From the NCBI RefSeq assembly GCF_007845675.1, contig NZ_VOBR01000014.1, positions 1 to 64,000 of the forward strand: DNA of 64,000 nt, written 5' to 3'. The notes below the pieces were generated by a model. That model was not told the origin of the DNA and searched no databases. It saw nothing but the letters and a program-made list of their open reading frames with translations. Position 1 is the first letter of the stretch, and every line of letters begins with the position of its first letter. The stretch is from Lentzea tibetensis. Its GTDB lineage: Bacteria > Actinomycetota > Actinomycetes > Mycobacteriales > Pseudonocardiaceae. Made by a program: the position numbers and the translations under genes. Below, piece by piece: positions 26,181 to 34,997 of this stretch.

Positions 26181-27668
26181 CTACTCCACCTCGACACCGC
26201 CGAGGGTGGCTTCCACGGTGCGGCCGTCGGAGAGGGTGATGGTCACCTTCTCGTCCGGCGCCTTCGAGCGGACGGCCGCGACCAGCGTGTCCGAGCTGTC
26301 GATGCGGCGGTCCCCGAACTTGGTGATGACGTCACCGACCTTGATCCCAGCCTTCTCGGCGGCGCCACCGCTGGTGACCTTGCCGACCTTGGCCCCGCCG
26401 TTCTCGGCACCGGTGACCTCGACGCCGAGCACGGTCTGCTTGGCCTTGCCGGTCTTGACGATGTCCTCGGCGGTGCGCCGGGCCTGGTCGATCGGGATGG
26501 CGAACCCGATGCCGACCGAGCCGGCCTGGCCGTTGGCCGAGTTGGGGCTGTAGATGGCCGAGTTGATGCCGACGACCTGGCCCTGCATGTTCACCAGCGG
26601 TCCGCCGGAGTTGCCGGGGTTGATCGCGGCGTCGGTCTGGATGGCGTTGAGCACGGTGGCCTGCGAGCGGTTGTCGCTCTCGCCGCCCGCGGACACCGGG
26701 CGGTTGAGCGAACTGACGATGCCGGACGTCACGGTGCCGGACAGCTCGAACGGCGACCCGATGGCGACGACCTGCTGGCCGATCTTCAGGTCGGACGAGC
26801 TGCCGAGCTGCACGATGGGCAGGTCGGCGACGCCGTCCGCCTTGATCACGGCGACGTCCGAGCTGGGGTCGCGGCCGAGCACCTTGGCGCTGGCCGTCTT
26901 GCCGTCCTGGAAGACGACCTTGATCTGCCCCGCTCCGCCCACCGCGCCCTCGATGACGTGGTTGTTCGTGACGATCTGGCCGTCCGCGCTGGTGATGAAG
27001 CCGGAGCCCTCACCGGCGCCGCGGCCGGTCGTCACCTGGATCTGCACGACCGACGGCAGCACCTGCGACGCGACGGCCTCGATCGAGCCCTGCGACACGT
27101 TGCCGGTCTGCTGGATCGGCTTGGGCGCGTTCAGCGCGTTCGCCGACGACGTCTCCCGCGCGAACTGGTGGCCGATGTACCCGCCCAGTGCGCCGGACAG
27201 ACCTCCCACCGCCAGCACGAGCGCCGCGACACCCGCCACGACCTTGCTTCGGCCGCGAGCGGCGGGACCCGCGAGCGGCGCGGGAGGCGGCTGGTAGCCG
27301 GGCGGCGCGTAGTACGGACCGGGCTGCCCCTGAGGACCGGGGCCTTCCTGGTGCGCCCAGACCTGGCCAGCGCTCTCGTGGCCAGGCTGGGCGACGTTCT
27401 CGTGGCTGGACTGAGCGACGTTCTCGTGAGCGGGCTGAGCGACGTTCTCCTGGCCCGGTTGAGCGACGTTCTCCTGAGCTGCCCGCGCGTCGGCGGCGGG
27501 CAGTTGCTGAGTGTGCCCCGGCTGGCCGGATCCCCCCTGCAAAGGATCCGGCTGGCCGGGTTCCGGCTGCGAGGAGCCCTGCACCCCTGCGCCGGAGTCA
27601 GCTTGACCGGCGTCTCGCTGCCACGGGTTCGGCTCGGGCTGCGGCGCTGGCTGGTTGCTCTCGGTCAT
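26181..27668 (-). CDS. HtrA/PepD-type membrane serine protease with PDZ domain
   Basis: 495 aa. A Gln/Pro/Asn-rich cytoplasmic N-terminus of about 140 residues includes four 8-residue repeats. It is followed by one membrane helix (VVAGVAALVLAVGGLSGALGG), a trypsin-fold domain with triad His in TNNHVIEG, Asp in SSDVAVIKAD and Ser in NPGNSGGPLVN, and a C-terminal PDZ domain (GGAAEKAGIKVGDVITKFG). Degrades or refolds damaged proteins outside the membrane. In M. tuberculosis pepD is activated by MprA, and a TCTCAGG-type repeat precedes this gene. ATG 27668; ATG 27674 is also possible. Confidence 0.92.
   Translation of the reverse strand: MTESNQPAPQPEPNPWQRDAGQADSGAGVQGSSQPEPGQPDPLQGGSGQPGHTQQLPAADARAAQENVAQPGQENVAQPAHENVAQSSHENVAQPGHESAGQVWAHQEGPGPQGQPGPYYAPPGYQPPPAPLAGPAARGRSKVVAGVAALVLAVGGLSGALGGYIGHQFARETSSANALNAPKPIQQTGNVSQGSIEAVASQVLPSVVQIQVTTGRGAGEGSGFITSADGQIVTNNHVIEGAVGGAGQIKVVFQDGKTASAKVLGRDPSSDVAVIKADGVADLPIVQLGSSSDLKIGQQVVAIGSPFELSGTVTSGIVSSLNRPVSAGGESDNRSQATVLNAIQTDAAINPGNSGGPLVNMQGQVVGINSAIYSPNSANGQAGSVGIGFAIPIDQARRTAEDIVKTGKAKQTVLGVEVTGAENGGAKVGKVTSGGAAEKAGIKVGDVITKFGDRRIDSSDTLVAAVRSKAPDEKVTITLSDGRTVEATLGGVEVE
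27381..27476 (-). repeat. Four tandem 24-bp repeats in the htrA-like gene
   Basis: Encodes QENVAQPG, QENVAQPA, HENVAQSS, HENVAQPG in a row, with a degenerate fifth unit (HESAGQ). Unit copies are close to identical at the DNA level, so copy number may vary between strains. Lies in the disordered cytoplasmic part of the protease. Confidence 0.8.
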
Positions 27669-27689
27669 GCCCATAGTGTGTGGTGCACG

Positions 27690-27707
27690 CCTGAGAGAAC
27701 CCTTAAA
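27690..27707 (-). promoter_or_regulatory. OmpR-type direct repeat before htrA (MprA-box-like)
   Basis: Leftward reading: TTTAAGG-GTTC-TCTCAGG, an 11-bp-period pair in which the second copy is identical to the repeats before the mprA-like gene (40016-40033). It lies 22 bases upstream of the chosen htrA start. The first copy is degenerate, so the site is tentative. Confidence 0.4.
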
Positions 27708-27719
27708 CCCAGCTGGGTA

Positions 27720-28805
27720 TCAGTTGTGCGTTCGAAGTCGTTCCGCGATCTGCTCGGGCGTGGCGTCGTTGATCCAGACCTCCATGCCCGACTCCGAGCC
27801 CGCGAGGTACTTCAGCTTGTCCGCGGCGCGCTTCACCGAGAACACCTCGAGGTGCAGCCACAGCTCGGACCGGCCCACGTGCACGGGCGCCTGGTGCCAC
27901 GCCGCGATGTAGGGCAGCGGCCGGTCGTACAGCGCGTCCAGCATGCGCAGCACGTCCAGGTACAGCACGGCGAAGTCGTCACGCTCCACATCGGACAGAG
28001 CGGCGATGTCGGGAACCTGGCGCCGCGGCACCACGTGCACCTCGACCGGCCAGCGCGCGGCGGCGGGCACGTAGGCCACCCAGCACTCGCTGGTGGCGAC
28101 CACGCGCGTCTCGGCGGCCAGCTCGGACGCCAGCAGGTCGCCCATCAAGGCACGGCCGTGCTCGGCGAAGTACTCGGTCGCCACCGACAGCATCTGCGTG
28201 GTGCGCGGCGTGATGAACGGGTACGCGTAGATCTGCCCGTGCGGGTGGTGCAGCGTGACGCCGATCTCCTCGCCCCGGTTCTCGAACGGGAAGACCTGCT
28301 CCACGCCGGGAATCTCGGACAACGCGGCGGTCCGGTCCGCCCACGCGTCCACGACCGTGCGCACGCGCGAGGGCGACAGGGAGCCGAAGGAGGAGTCGTG
28401 CGACGAGGTGAAGCAGACGACCTCGCACCTGCCGTGACCGGCTGCGCGGGCCACCAGGGGCATGCCGTCCACAGTGGACGACACCTCGGGGGAGCCGACG
28501 GACAACGACGGGAAGCGGTTCTCGAACACCGCCACGTCGTAGTCGGCCTCGGGGATCTCGGTCGGACGCCCCGGCGTCGACGGGCACAGCGGGCACAGGT
28601 CGGCAGGGGGCTTGTAGGTGCGCGTCTGCCGGTGCGCGGCCATCGCCACCCACTCGCCCGTCAGCGGGTCGCGCCGCACCTCGGACAGCGGTTGCGTCAC
28701 GGGCAGGTCCCGCGTGTCGACCGCGATGCGAGGTGGTGCGTCCTGCGTGTCGTCGAAGTAGATGATTTCCCGGCCGTCCGCCAGCTTTCCCGCGGTACGC
28801 CTCAC
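27720..28805 (-). CDS. galT: Galactose-1-phosphate uridylyltransferase
   Basis: 361 aa Leloir-pathway enzyme exchanging UDP-glucose and galactose-1-phosphate. Zinc-site residues CPLCPS occur near residue 63, the HPH active site in HHPHGQIYAYP, and a C-terminal EVHVVPRR and LHLEVFSVKR. GTG 28805 overlaps the DeoR regulator stop as GTGA. Third gene of the leftward beta-galactosidase-deoR-galT unit, so it processes the galactose that the GH42 and GH36 enzymes release. galK and galE are not in the window. Confidence 0.95.
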   Translation of the reverse strand: MRRTAGKLADGREIIYFDDTQDAPPRIAVDTRDLPVTQPLSEVRRDPLTGEWVAMAAHRQTRTYKPPADLCPLCPSTPGRPTEIPEADYDVAVFENRFPSLSVGSPEVSSTVDGMPLVARAAGHGRCEVVCFTSSHDSSFGSLSPSRVRTVVDAWADRTAALSEIPGVEQVFPFENRGEEIGVTLHHPHGQIYAYPFITPRTTQMLSVATEYFAEHGRALMGDLLASELAAETRVVATSECWVAYVPAAARWPVEVHVVPRRQVPDIAALSDVERDDFAVLYLDVLRMLDALYDRPLPYIAAWHQAPVHVGRSELWLHLEVFSVKRAADKLKYLAGSESGMEVWINDATPEQIAERLRTHN

Positions 28806-29599
28806 GCCAACTCCTCGCCGCTTCCCGGTACGTGGGCGAGCACGAGTTCTCCGACCTGGTCGCCGAGCACCGCGCGCGCGTCGGCCGACAGTCCTTCGTC
28901 GGTCACGAGCACGTCGGCCTCGTCGAGGTCGGCGATCGTGGAGATGCCCACGGTTCCCCACTTCGTGTGATCAGCGACAACGACCACGCGGCCGGCGGCG
29001 TCGACAAGCGCGCGGTCCGTTTCGCTCTCGTTCAGGTTCGGGGTGGTGAAACCCGATCGCTCGGCCATGCCGTGCACGCCGAGGAACACCACGTCCAGGT
29101 GCAGCGAGCGCAGCGCCTGCACGGCGACCGGGCCCACCAGCGCGTCGGACGGCGTGCGCACGCCACCCGTCAGCACGACGGTGCGGTCCGTGCGTCCGCT
29201 CTGCTGCAGCACGTCCGCGACCCGGATCGAGTTCGTCACGACCGTCAGGTCGGGGATGTCGTCCAGGAAGCGGGCTAATGTCCACGTCGTCGTCCCCGCG
29301 GACAGACCGATGGCGGTGCCGGGACGCACGAGGCCCGCGGCCTGGGCCGCGATGGCCTCCTTCTCCGGCAGCTGCCGGACGGACTTCGCCTCGAAGCCCG
29401 GCTCGTCGGTGCTGCGGCCGACCACGGACGTCGCGCCGCCGTAGACCTTCTCCACCAGTCCACGTGACGCGAGCACGTCGAGGTCGCGGCGCACGGTCAT
29501 GTCCGAGACGCCCAGCCGCACCACGAGGTCGCTGACGCGCACCGCCCCCGTTCGCCGGACCTCCTCCAGGATCACCGCTTGCCGTTGCCGTGCCAGCAC
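28802..29599 (-). CDS. DeoR-family sugar-responsive repressor
   Basis: 265 aa. N-terminal DeoR helix-turn-helix (RTGAVRVSDLVVRLGVSDMTVRRDL, i.e. residues about 16-40) and a C-terminal sugar-phosphate isomerase-like sensor (GLSAGTTTWTLARFL, LTGGVRTPSDALVGP, DHTKWG). Usually releases DNA on binding a phosphorylated sugar, here plausibly galactose-1-phosphate or tagatose-phosphate. GTG 29599 is one base after the beta-galactosidase stop and its stop overlaps galT. Probably controls the divergent promoter region at 31600-31840. Confidence 0.9.
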   Translation of the reverse strand: MLARQRQAVILEEVRRTGAVRVSDLVVRLGVSDMTVRRDLDVLASRGLVEKVYGGATSVVGRSTDEPGFEAKSVRQLPEKEAIAAQAAGLVRPGTAIGLSAGTTTWTLARFLDDIPDLTVVTNSIRVADVLQQSGRTDRTVVLTGGVRTPSDALVGPVAVQALRSLHLDVVFLGVHGMAERSGFTTPNLNESETDRALVDAAGRVVVVADHTKWGTVGISTIADLDEADVLVTDEGLSADARAVLGDQVGELVLAHVPGSGEELA

Positions 29600-29600
29600 C

Positions 29601-31598
29601 TCACACCTCTTCCCTGAGGACGACTACGTCCCCGGCCCGCACGGTGAGGCGTCCGGAGACACGTGTGCCGGACAACAACTCGACACCGGACGCGTCGAGC
29701 TCTGCGTCGGTGTCGGTGTGGTTGACGGCGAACAGCCACGATACGTGCCCATCAGCTCCGGCACTGCTTCTCCGCACGATCTCAAGTCCAGCACGGGACA
29801 CCGGAACCGATGCCCCGCGCAGCGCTTCTTCGACCGTTCGGGTCAGGCCCTCACCGGTCAGCCCGCACGCCAGGTACCACGCGACACCGGCGCCGTGCTC
29901 GTTGCGCGTCACCGCGGGCACGCCGGGAAGCGGCCCGTCCAGGTACGACGCGACAACCGAAGCACCGCGCGCGTGCAGGTGCTCCGTCCACACCGAAACG
30001 GTCGATTCGTCGTCGAGCGAAACGGTTTCTCCTTGGCGCAGCGGGAAGAACTCCTCGGTCCACACGCCGAGCATCTCCCTGAACGCGCCGGGGTAGCCGC
30101 CGAGCCTGATCCGCGCGTGCTCGTCCGCGACGCCGGACAGGTAGGTGACCAGTGCGTGCCCGCCACCGGACACGTAGTCCGTGACCACCGCGGCGTCGGC
30201 GTCGCGCACCGCGTAGAGCGACGGCACGACCACGAGGCGGTACGACGAGAGGTCCGCGCCGGGAGGCACGAAGTCGACCGTCACGCCCAGCTCCCACAGC
30301 GCCCGGTACAGGTCCAGGACGGTGCGCTGGTAGTCGAAGTCCGCGGTGGGGTGCGACGGCTGCCGCGCCGCCCAGCGCGAGTCGTAGTCGTAGACCACCG
30401 CGACCGAGGCGTCCACAGTGGACCCGACGACCTCAGCGGCCAGCTGGTACTCGGCGCCGACCTGGCTGACCTCGCGGAACACCTTCGTCTCGGTGCCGGC
30501 GTGCGGCACCATCGCCGAGTGGAAGCGCTCCGATCCGCCGCGCGACTGCCGCCACTGGAAGAACAGCGTGCCGTCGGCGCCGCGGGCGATGTGCGCGAAC
30601 GAGTGCCGCCGCATCTCCCCCGGCAGCTTCGCGATGTTGCGCGGCTGCCAGTTCACCGCGGACGTCGAGTGCTCCATCAGCAACCACGGGTGCCCGCCTG
30701 CGAGACCGCGCACCAGGTCCGCGGACAGCGCCAGCTCGACGTGCCGGTCGGGTGACTCGGACTGGGTGTAGTGGTCGTTGGACACGAAGTCGACCTCGCG
30801 CGCCCACTTCCAGTAGTCCAGCGCGGCGAACGTCCAGTTCACCATGAAGTTCGTCGTGACCGGCACGTCCGGCGTGATCATCCGCAGCACGTCGCGCTCG
30901 GCCTTGTACAGCTCCAGCAACGCGTCCGATGCGAACCGGTCGTAGTCCAGCACCTGGCCGGGGTTGCTGAACGTCGGCGTCACGCGCGGCGGCAGGATCT
31001 GCTCCCAGCGCGTGTAGCCCTGGCTCCAGAACGCGGTCGACCACGCGTCGTTCACCTCGTCCAGCGTGTACCGCTCGGCGAGCCAGTCGCGGAACGCGGC
31101 GGCGCAGGTGTCGCAGTAGCAGCGCTGGACGTGGCAGCCGTACTCGTTGCCGACGTGCCACGCGGCGAGCGCGGGGTGGTCGCGGTAGTGCGACGCCAAC
31201 TCGGCCGCGAGCGCCGTGGCGCGTTCCCGGTAGATCGGGGAGGTCGGGCAGTACGCCTGGCGCGAGCCGTGCGAGAGCCGCACGCCGTCCGCGCGGACGG
31301 GCAGCATCTCCGGGTACTCGGCGGTGAGCCACGGCGGCGGCGAGGCGGTCGCGGTGGCGAGGTCCACCCGGATCCCGCCCGCGTGCAGCATGTCCATGAT
31401 CCGGTCGAGCCAGTCGAACCGGTACTCGCTCTTCGCCACCTCGATGCGGGCCCAGCTGAAGATGCCGACGCTGACCAGGTTGACCCCGGCCGCGCGCATG
31501 AGCTCGACGTCCTCCGCCCACACGTGCTCGGGCCACTGCTCGGGGTTGTAATCGGCACCCCAGCCGAGGCCGGGCATGCCGGTGGGCCAAGTGGTCAC
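29601..31598 (-). CDS. Beta-galactosidase, glycoside hydrolase family 42
   Basis: 665 aa, three-domain GH42: TIM barrel, trimerisation domain, C-terminal beta-sandwich. Acid/base Glu152 in WHVGNEYG, nucleophile Glu in LLMEHST (about residue 311), and the Zn cluster Cys residues in CHVQRCYCDTC. No signal peptide, so it hydrolyses imported beta-galactosides in the cytoplasm. GTG 31598. First gene of the leftward unit, divergent from the ABC importer genes; together they form one utilisation locus. Confidence 0.95.
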   Translation of the reverse strand: MTTWPTGMPGLGWGADYNPEQWPEHVWAEDVELMRAAGVNLVSVGIFSWARIEVAKSEYRFDWLDRIMDMLHAGGIRVDLATATASPPPWLTAEYPEMLPVRADGVRLSHGSRQAYCPTSPIYRERATALAAELASHYRDHPALAAWHVGNEYGCHVQRCYCDTCAAAFRDWLAERYTLDEVNDAWSTAFWSQGYTRWEQILPPRVTPTFSNPGQVLDYDRFASDALLELYKAERDVLRMITPDVPVTTNFMVNWTFAALDYWKWAREVDFVSNDHYTQSESPDRHVELALSADLVRGLAGGHPWLLMEHSTSAVNWQPRNIAKLPGEMRRHSFAHIARGADGTLFFQWRQSRGGSERFHSAMVPHAGTETKVFREVSQVGAEYQLAAEVVGSTVDASVAVVYDYDSRWAARQPSHPTADFDYQRTVLDLYRALWELGVTVDFVPPGADLSSYRLVVVPSLYAVRDADAAVVTDYVSGGGHALVTYLSGVADEHARIRLGGYPGAFREMLGVWTEEFFPLRQGETVSLDDESTVSVWTEHLHARGASVVASYLDGPLPGVPAVTRNEHGAGVAWYLACGLTGEGLTRTVEEALRGASVPVSRAGLEIVRRSSAGADGHVSWLFAVNHTDTDAELDASGVELLSGTRVSGRLTVRAGDVVVLREEV

Positions 31599-31840
31599 GG
31601 CCGCAAGGGTGGCTGACGAACACCCACAACGTCAACACAGTCAAACAGGACTTCTCGTTTGGGTCTGTTCGGCGGTATGAGGTCAACTTCGGGCATGGTC
31701 ATGCCAGGAAGTGACCAGTGGCCTGGTTTAACGGCTGCGTAACAGGGCTTGACAGGATGTGTGGCTGGGGACACATTGTGCGCAACTTTGTTTGAGTCAG
31801 TGTTCGGTTGGTTCAGCCGACGTCACCCGTAGGAGCGATG
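31599..31840. promoter_or_regulatory. Divergent regulatory region of the galactoside locus
   Basis: Rightward promoter TTGACA (31749-31754), 17 bases, CACATT (31772-31777). Leftward TTGAC motifs occur near 31635-31650. An inverted pair CAAAC (31642-31646) / GTTTG (31657-31661) is a candidate DeoR operator for the beta-galactosidase side. The binding-protein ribosome site is AGGAG at 31831-31835. Which sites the DeoR protein binds is not decided by sequence. Confidence 0.5.
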
Positions 31841-33148
31841 ATGGATCGGTACTCGTCCAGTTCCAGCGCGTTACCGCTGCTCGGTAGGCGGTCCATGCTC
31901 AAGGTGATGCTGGCGGGCGCGGGTGTCGCAGCTCTTCCCGGTCTCGCTGCCTGTGGCGGCGGCTCTGACTCCGGCGCGTCGTCAACGAGCGTCAGCTTTG
32001 GCAACAACCTGTCCGACCAGGTGCCGAAGGACGCGATCACCGCCGCGGTCAAGGGCTTCGAGAAGAACTCGGGCGGGTTGACCGTCGCCGTCAACACCAA
32101 GCAGCACGAGCAGTACCAGGAGCAGATCAACAACTACCTGCAGGGCAAGCCGGACGACGTGCTCGCCTGGTTCGCCGGCTACCGGATGCGGTTCTTCGCC
32201 GACAAGGGCCTCACCGGTGACCTGTCCGAGCTGTGGGGCAAGGTCGGCAGCTCGTACTCCGACGCGCTCAAGCAGGCGTCCACGGGCTCGGACGGCAAGC
32301 AGTACTTCGTGCCGTTCACGCAGTACCCGTGGGGTCTCTTCTACCGCAAGAGCGTGTGGCAGGAGAAGGGCTACGCGGCCCCGAAGACCCTCGACGAGCT
32401 CGTCGCGCTCTGCACCAAGATGAAGACCGACGGTCTCATCCCGATCGCCTTCGCCCAGAAGCAGGGCTGGCCGGGCATGGGCACGTTCGACCAGATCAAC
32501 TTCCGGACGAACGGCTACCAGTTCCACGTCGACCTGCTGGCAGGCAAGGAGGACTGGCAGGACAAGCGCGTCAAGGACGTCTTCGACACCTGGAAGCGGC
32601 TGCTGCCGTTCCACCAGGAGAACGCGCTCGGCCGCGAGTGGCAGGAAGCTGCGCAGTCGTTGCAGCAGAAGAAGTCCGGCATGTACCTGCTGGGTTCGTT
32701 CGTCGGTCAGCAGTTCCCCGACGCGGAGAAGGACGACATCGACTTCTTCCCGTTCCCGGAGATCAACCCGCAGCACGGCACGGACACGGTCGAGGCACCG
32801 ATCGACGGCTACATGATGGCGAAGAAGCCGGCCAACAAGGACGGCGCGATCAAGCTGCTCGAGTACCTGTCCACGGCCGAGCCGCAGCTGGCGTACCTGA
32901 AGGCCGACCCGACGGCGGTCGCGACGAACTCGGGCGCGAAGACCGACGGCTACAACGCGCTGCAGAAGAAGGCCGCGCAGGTCATCAAGGAAGCCAAGCA
33001 CATCACGCAGTTCCTCGACCGCGACACCGACCCCGGTTTCGCGTCCGAGGCGGCGACCAACGGGCTCATCGCGTTCATCAAGAACCCCGATGACATCGAC
33101 TCCGTGCTCAAGGGCATGGCCGACCAAGCGAAGAACATCTTCAAGTGA
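31841..33148 (+). CDS. ABC sugar importer solute-binding lipoprotein
   Basis: 435 aa. Tat-type lipoprotein signal: twin Arg in GRRSMLKVML and lipobox LAAC-GGG (about residue 36). The mature part is a family 1 extracellular sugar-binding protein (DVLAWFAGYRMRFFADKGL, YPWGLFYRKSVW, GSFVGQQFPDAEKDD). Probably binds galactosides such as melibiose/raffinose or galacto-oligosaccharides, judged from the neighbouring GH36 and GH42 enzymes. ATG 31841 is chosen from an ATGATG pair because AGGAG then has 5-base spacing. Its stop overlaps the permease start. Confidence 0.93.
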   Translation: MDRYSSSSSALPLLGRRSMLKVMLAGAGVAALPGLAACGGGSDSGASSTSVSFGNNLSDQVPKDAITAAVKGFEKNSGGLTVAVNTKQHEQYQEQINNYLQGKPDDVLAWFAGYRMRFFADKGLTGDLSELWGKVGSSYSDALKQASTGSDGKQYFVPFTQYPWGLFYRKSVWQEKGYAAPKTLDELVALCTKMKTDGLIPIAFAQKQGWPGMGTFDQINFRTNGYQFHVDLLAGKEDWQDKRVKDVFDTWKRLLPFHQENALGREWQEAAQSLQQKKSGMYLLGSFVGQQFPDAEKDDIDFFPFPEINPQHGTDTVEAPIDGYMMAKKPANKDGAIKLLEYLSTAEPQLAYLKADPTAVATNSGAKTDGYNALQKKAAQVIKEAKHITQFLDRDTDPGFASEAATNGLIAFIKNPDDIDSVLKGMADQAKNIFK

Positions 33149-34110
33149 CTGCCTTGCAAGAAAAGTCGCACGACAAGCGGGCGGCGGACCCCTCGGGTCC
33201 GCCGCCCCGGCGCGTCCGCAAGAAGGCCACCACGCTGGCCAAGACCGACAAGCTCGTGCTCGGGCTCATGCTGGGCATCCCCACGCTCGTGCACGTGCTG
33301 TTCGTGTGGGTGCCGACGCTGGGCTCGATCGTGCTGTCGTTCAGTTCGTGGGACGGCATCGGCGGGTTCGAGGACATCGAGTGGATCGGTGTCGAGAACT
33401 ACGTCGAGATCTTCACCGAGTACCCGCGCTTCTGGCCCGCGGTGCAGCACAACCTGATCTGGCTGGTGTTCCTGCTCGTCGTGCCGACGGTGGCGGGCCT
33501 GTTCTTCGCCGTACTGCTGGATCGGCAGCTGCGCTTCACCAAGGTCTACCAGAGCGCGCTGTTCATGCCCGTGGTCCTGTCGCTCGCGCTGGTCGGCTTC
33601 ATCTGGCAGCTGATCTACCGTCCGGACGACGGCCTGCTGAACAGCCTTCTCGGGCTGGAGGGCAAGCCGATCGACTGGCTCGGTGACACGGACATCAACC
33701 TGTACGCCGTGCTCGTCGCCGCCGCGTGGCGGCACACCGGCTACATCATGATCCTCTACTTGGCGGGCCTGAAGTCCGTCGACCCGGCGCTGAAGGAAGC
33801 GGCCGCGCTGGACGGCGCGAACTCGTGGCAGACGTTCTTCCGCGTGACGTTCCCGGTGATGAAGCCCGTGAACATCGTCGTGCTGGTCGTGACGGTCATC
33901 GAGGCGCTGCGCGCGTTCGACATCGTCTACGTCATCAACAAGGGGCGCAACGGACTCGAGCTGCTGTCGGTGCTGGTGACGGACAACATCATCGGCGAGG
34001 CCAGCCGGATCGGCCGCGGCTCCGCGGTCGCGGTGGTGCTGCTGACGATCTCGCTCGGCACGATCATCACGTTCCTGTACCAGACGTTCAGCAAGGAGAG
34101 CCGGTCGTGA
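33145..34110 (+). CDS. ABC sugar importer permease (MalF/UgpA type)
   Basis: 321 aa with about six membrane helices and the EAA cytoplasmic loop EAAALDGANSWQTFFRVTFP that docks the ATPase. A long basic N-terminal tail. GTG 33145 overlaps the binding-protein stop as GTGA; its own stop overlaps the next permease. No ATPase gene is present in the locus, so it must share a general MsiK-type ATPase encoded elsewhere (usual in actinobacteria). Confidence 0.94.
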   Translation: MTALQEKSHDKRAADPSGPPPRRVRKKATTLAKTDKLVLGLMLGIPTLVHVLFVWVPTLGSIVLSFSSWDGIGGFEDIEWIGVENYVEIFTEYPRFWPAVQHNLIWLVFLLVVPTVAGLFFAVLLDRQLRFTKVYQSALFMPVVLSLALVGFIWQLIYRPDDGLLNSLLGLEGKPIDWLGDTDINLYAVLVAAAWRHTGYIMILYLAGLKSVDPALKEAAALDGANSWQTFFRVTFPVMKPVNIVVLVVTVIEALRAFDIVYVINKGRNGLELLSVLVTDNIIGEASRIGRGSAVAVVLLTISLGTIITFLYQTFSKESRS

Positions 34111-34994
34111 CCGCGGCAGTGGCAACCCAGCGCAAGCGGTCGGTCAGCATCGGCACGATCGCCACGCACACGTTCCTGGTGGTCGCCTGCCTCGGCGTCC
34201 TGGCGCCGTTGTTGTGGGCGCTCTACGCCTCGCTGCGCACGTACGACGACACGTCGACCAACGGCTACTTCTCGATCGCGAAGTCGTTGACGCTGAAGAA
34301 CTACAGCAACGCGTGGGAGATCGGCGACCTGCCGCACTACTACTTGAACACGTTCCTCATCACCATCCCCGCGCTGGTGATCACGTTGCTCCTGTCGTCG
34401 ATGGTGGCGTTCGGCGTGGCGCGGTTCAGCTTCAAGTTCAACCTGGTGCTGCTGATGCTCTTCACCGCGGGCAACCTGTTGCCGCAGCAGGTCATCGCGA
34501 CTCCGCTGTGGCGGTTGTACCGGCTGATCGAGGTGCCGCTGTGGGTGAGCGACAGCGAGTCGCTGATCGACTCGACGCTCGGCGTCATCCTGATCCACAT
34601 CGCGTTCCAGTCCGGCTTCTGCACGTTCGTGCTGTCGAACTACATGAAGACGATCCCGTACGAGCTGACCGAGGCCGCGCGGGTGGACGGTGCGTCGGTG
34701 TGGCGGCAGTACTGGCAGCTGACGATGCCGTTGTGCCGCCCGGTGCTGGCGGCTCTGGCCACGCTGCAGTTCACCTGGATCTACAACGACTTCCTGTGGG
34801 GACTCGTGCTGATCCAGACCGGTGACAAGATGCCGATCACCTCGGGGTTGCTGAACCTCAAGGGCGCGTTCTTCACCGACAACAACCTGCTCGCCGCGGG
34901 CTCGATGATGGTCGCGTTGCCGACCCTGATCGTGTTCTTCGCGCTGCAGCGCCACTTCATCGGCGGGCTCACCCTCGGATCCACGAAAGGCTAG
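34107..34994 (+). CDS. ABC sugar importer permease (MalG/UgpE type)
   Basis: 295 aa, about six membrane helices, EAA loop TEAARVDGASVWRQYWQLTM. GTG 34107 overlaps the preceding permease as GTGA. Pairs with it to form the membrane channel of the galactoside importer. The coding frame is continuous to 34994, four bases before the alpha-galactosidase ATG. Confidence 0.94.
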   Translation: MTAAVATQRKRSVSIGTIATHTFLVVACLGVLAPLLWALYASLRTYDDTSTNGYFSIAKSLTLKNYSNAWEIGDLPHYYLNTFLITIPALVITLLLSSMVAFGVARFSFKFNLVLLMLFTAGNLLPQQVIATPLWRLYRLIEVPLWVSDSESLIDSTLGVILIHIAFQSGFCTFVLSNYMKTIPYELTEAARVDGASVWRQYWQLTMPLCRPVLAALATLQFTWIYNDFLWGLVLIQTGDKMPITSGLLNLKGAFFTDNNLLAAGSMMVALPTLIVFFALQRHFIGGLTLGSTKG

Positions 34995-34997
34995 TGA

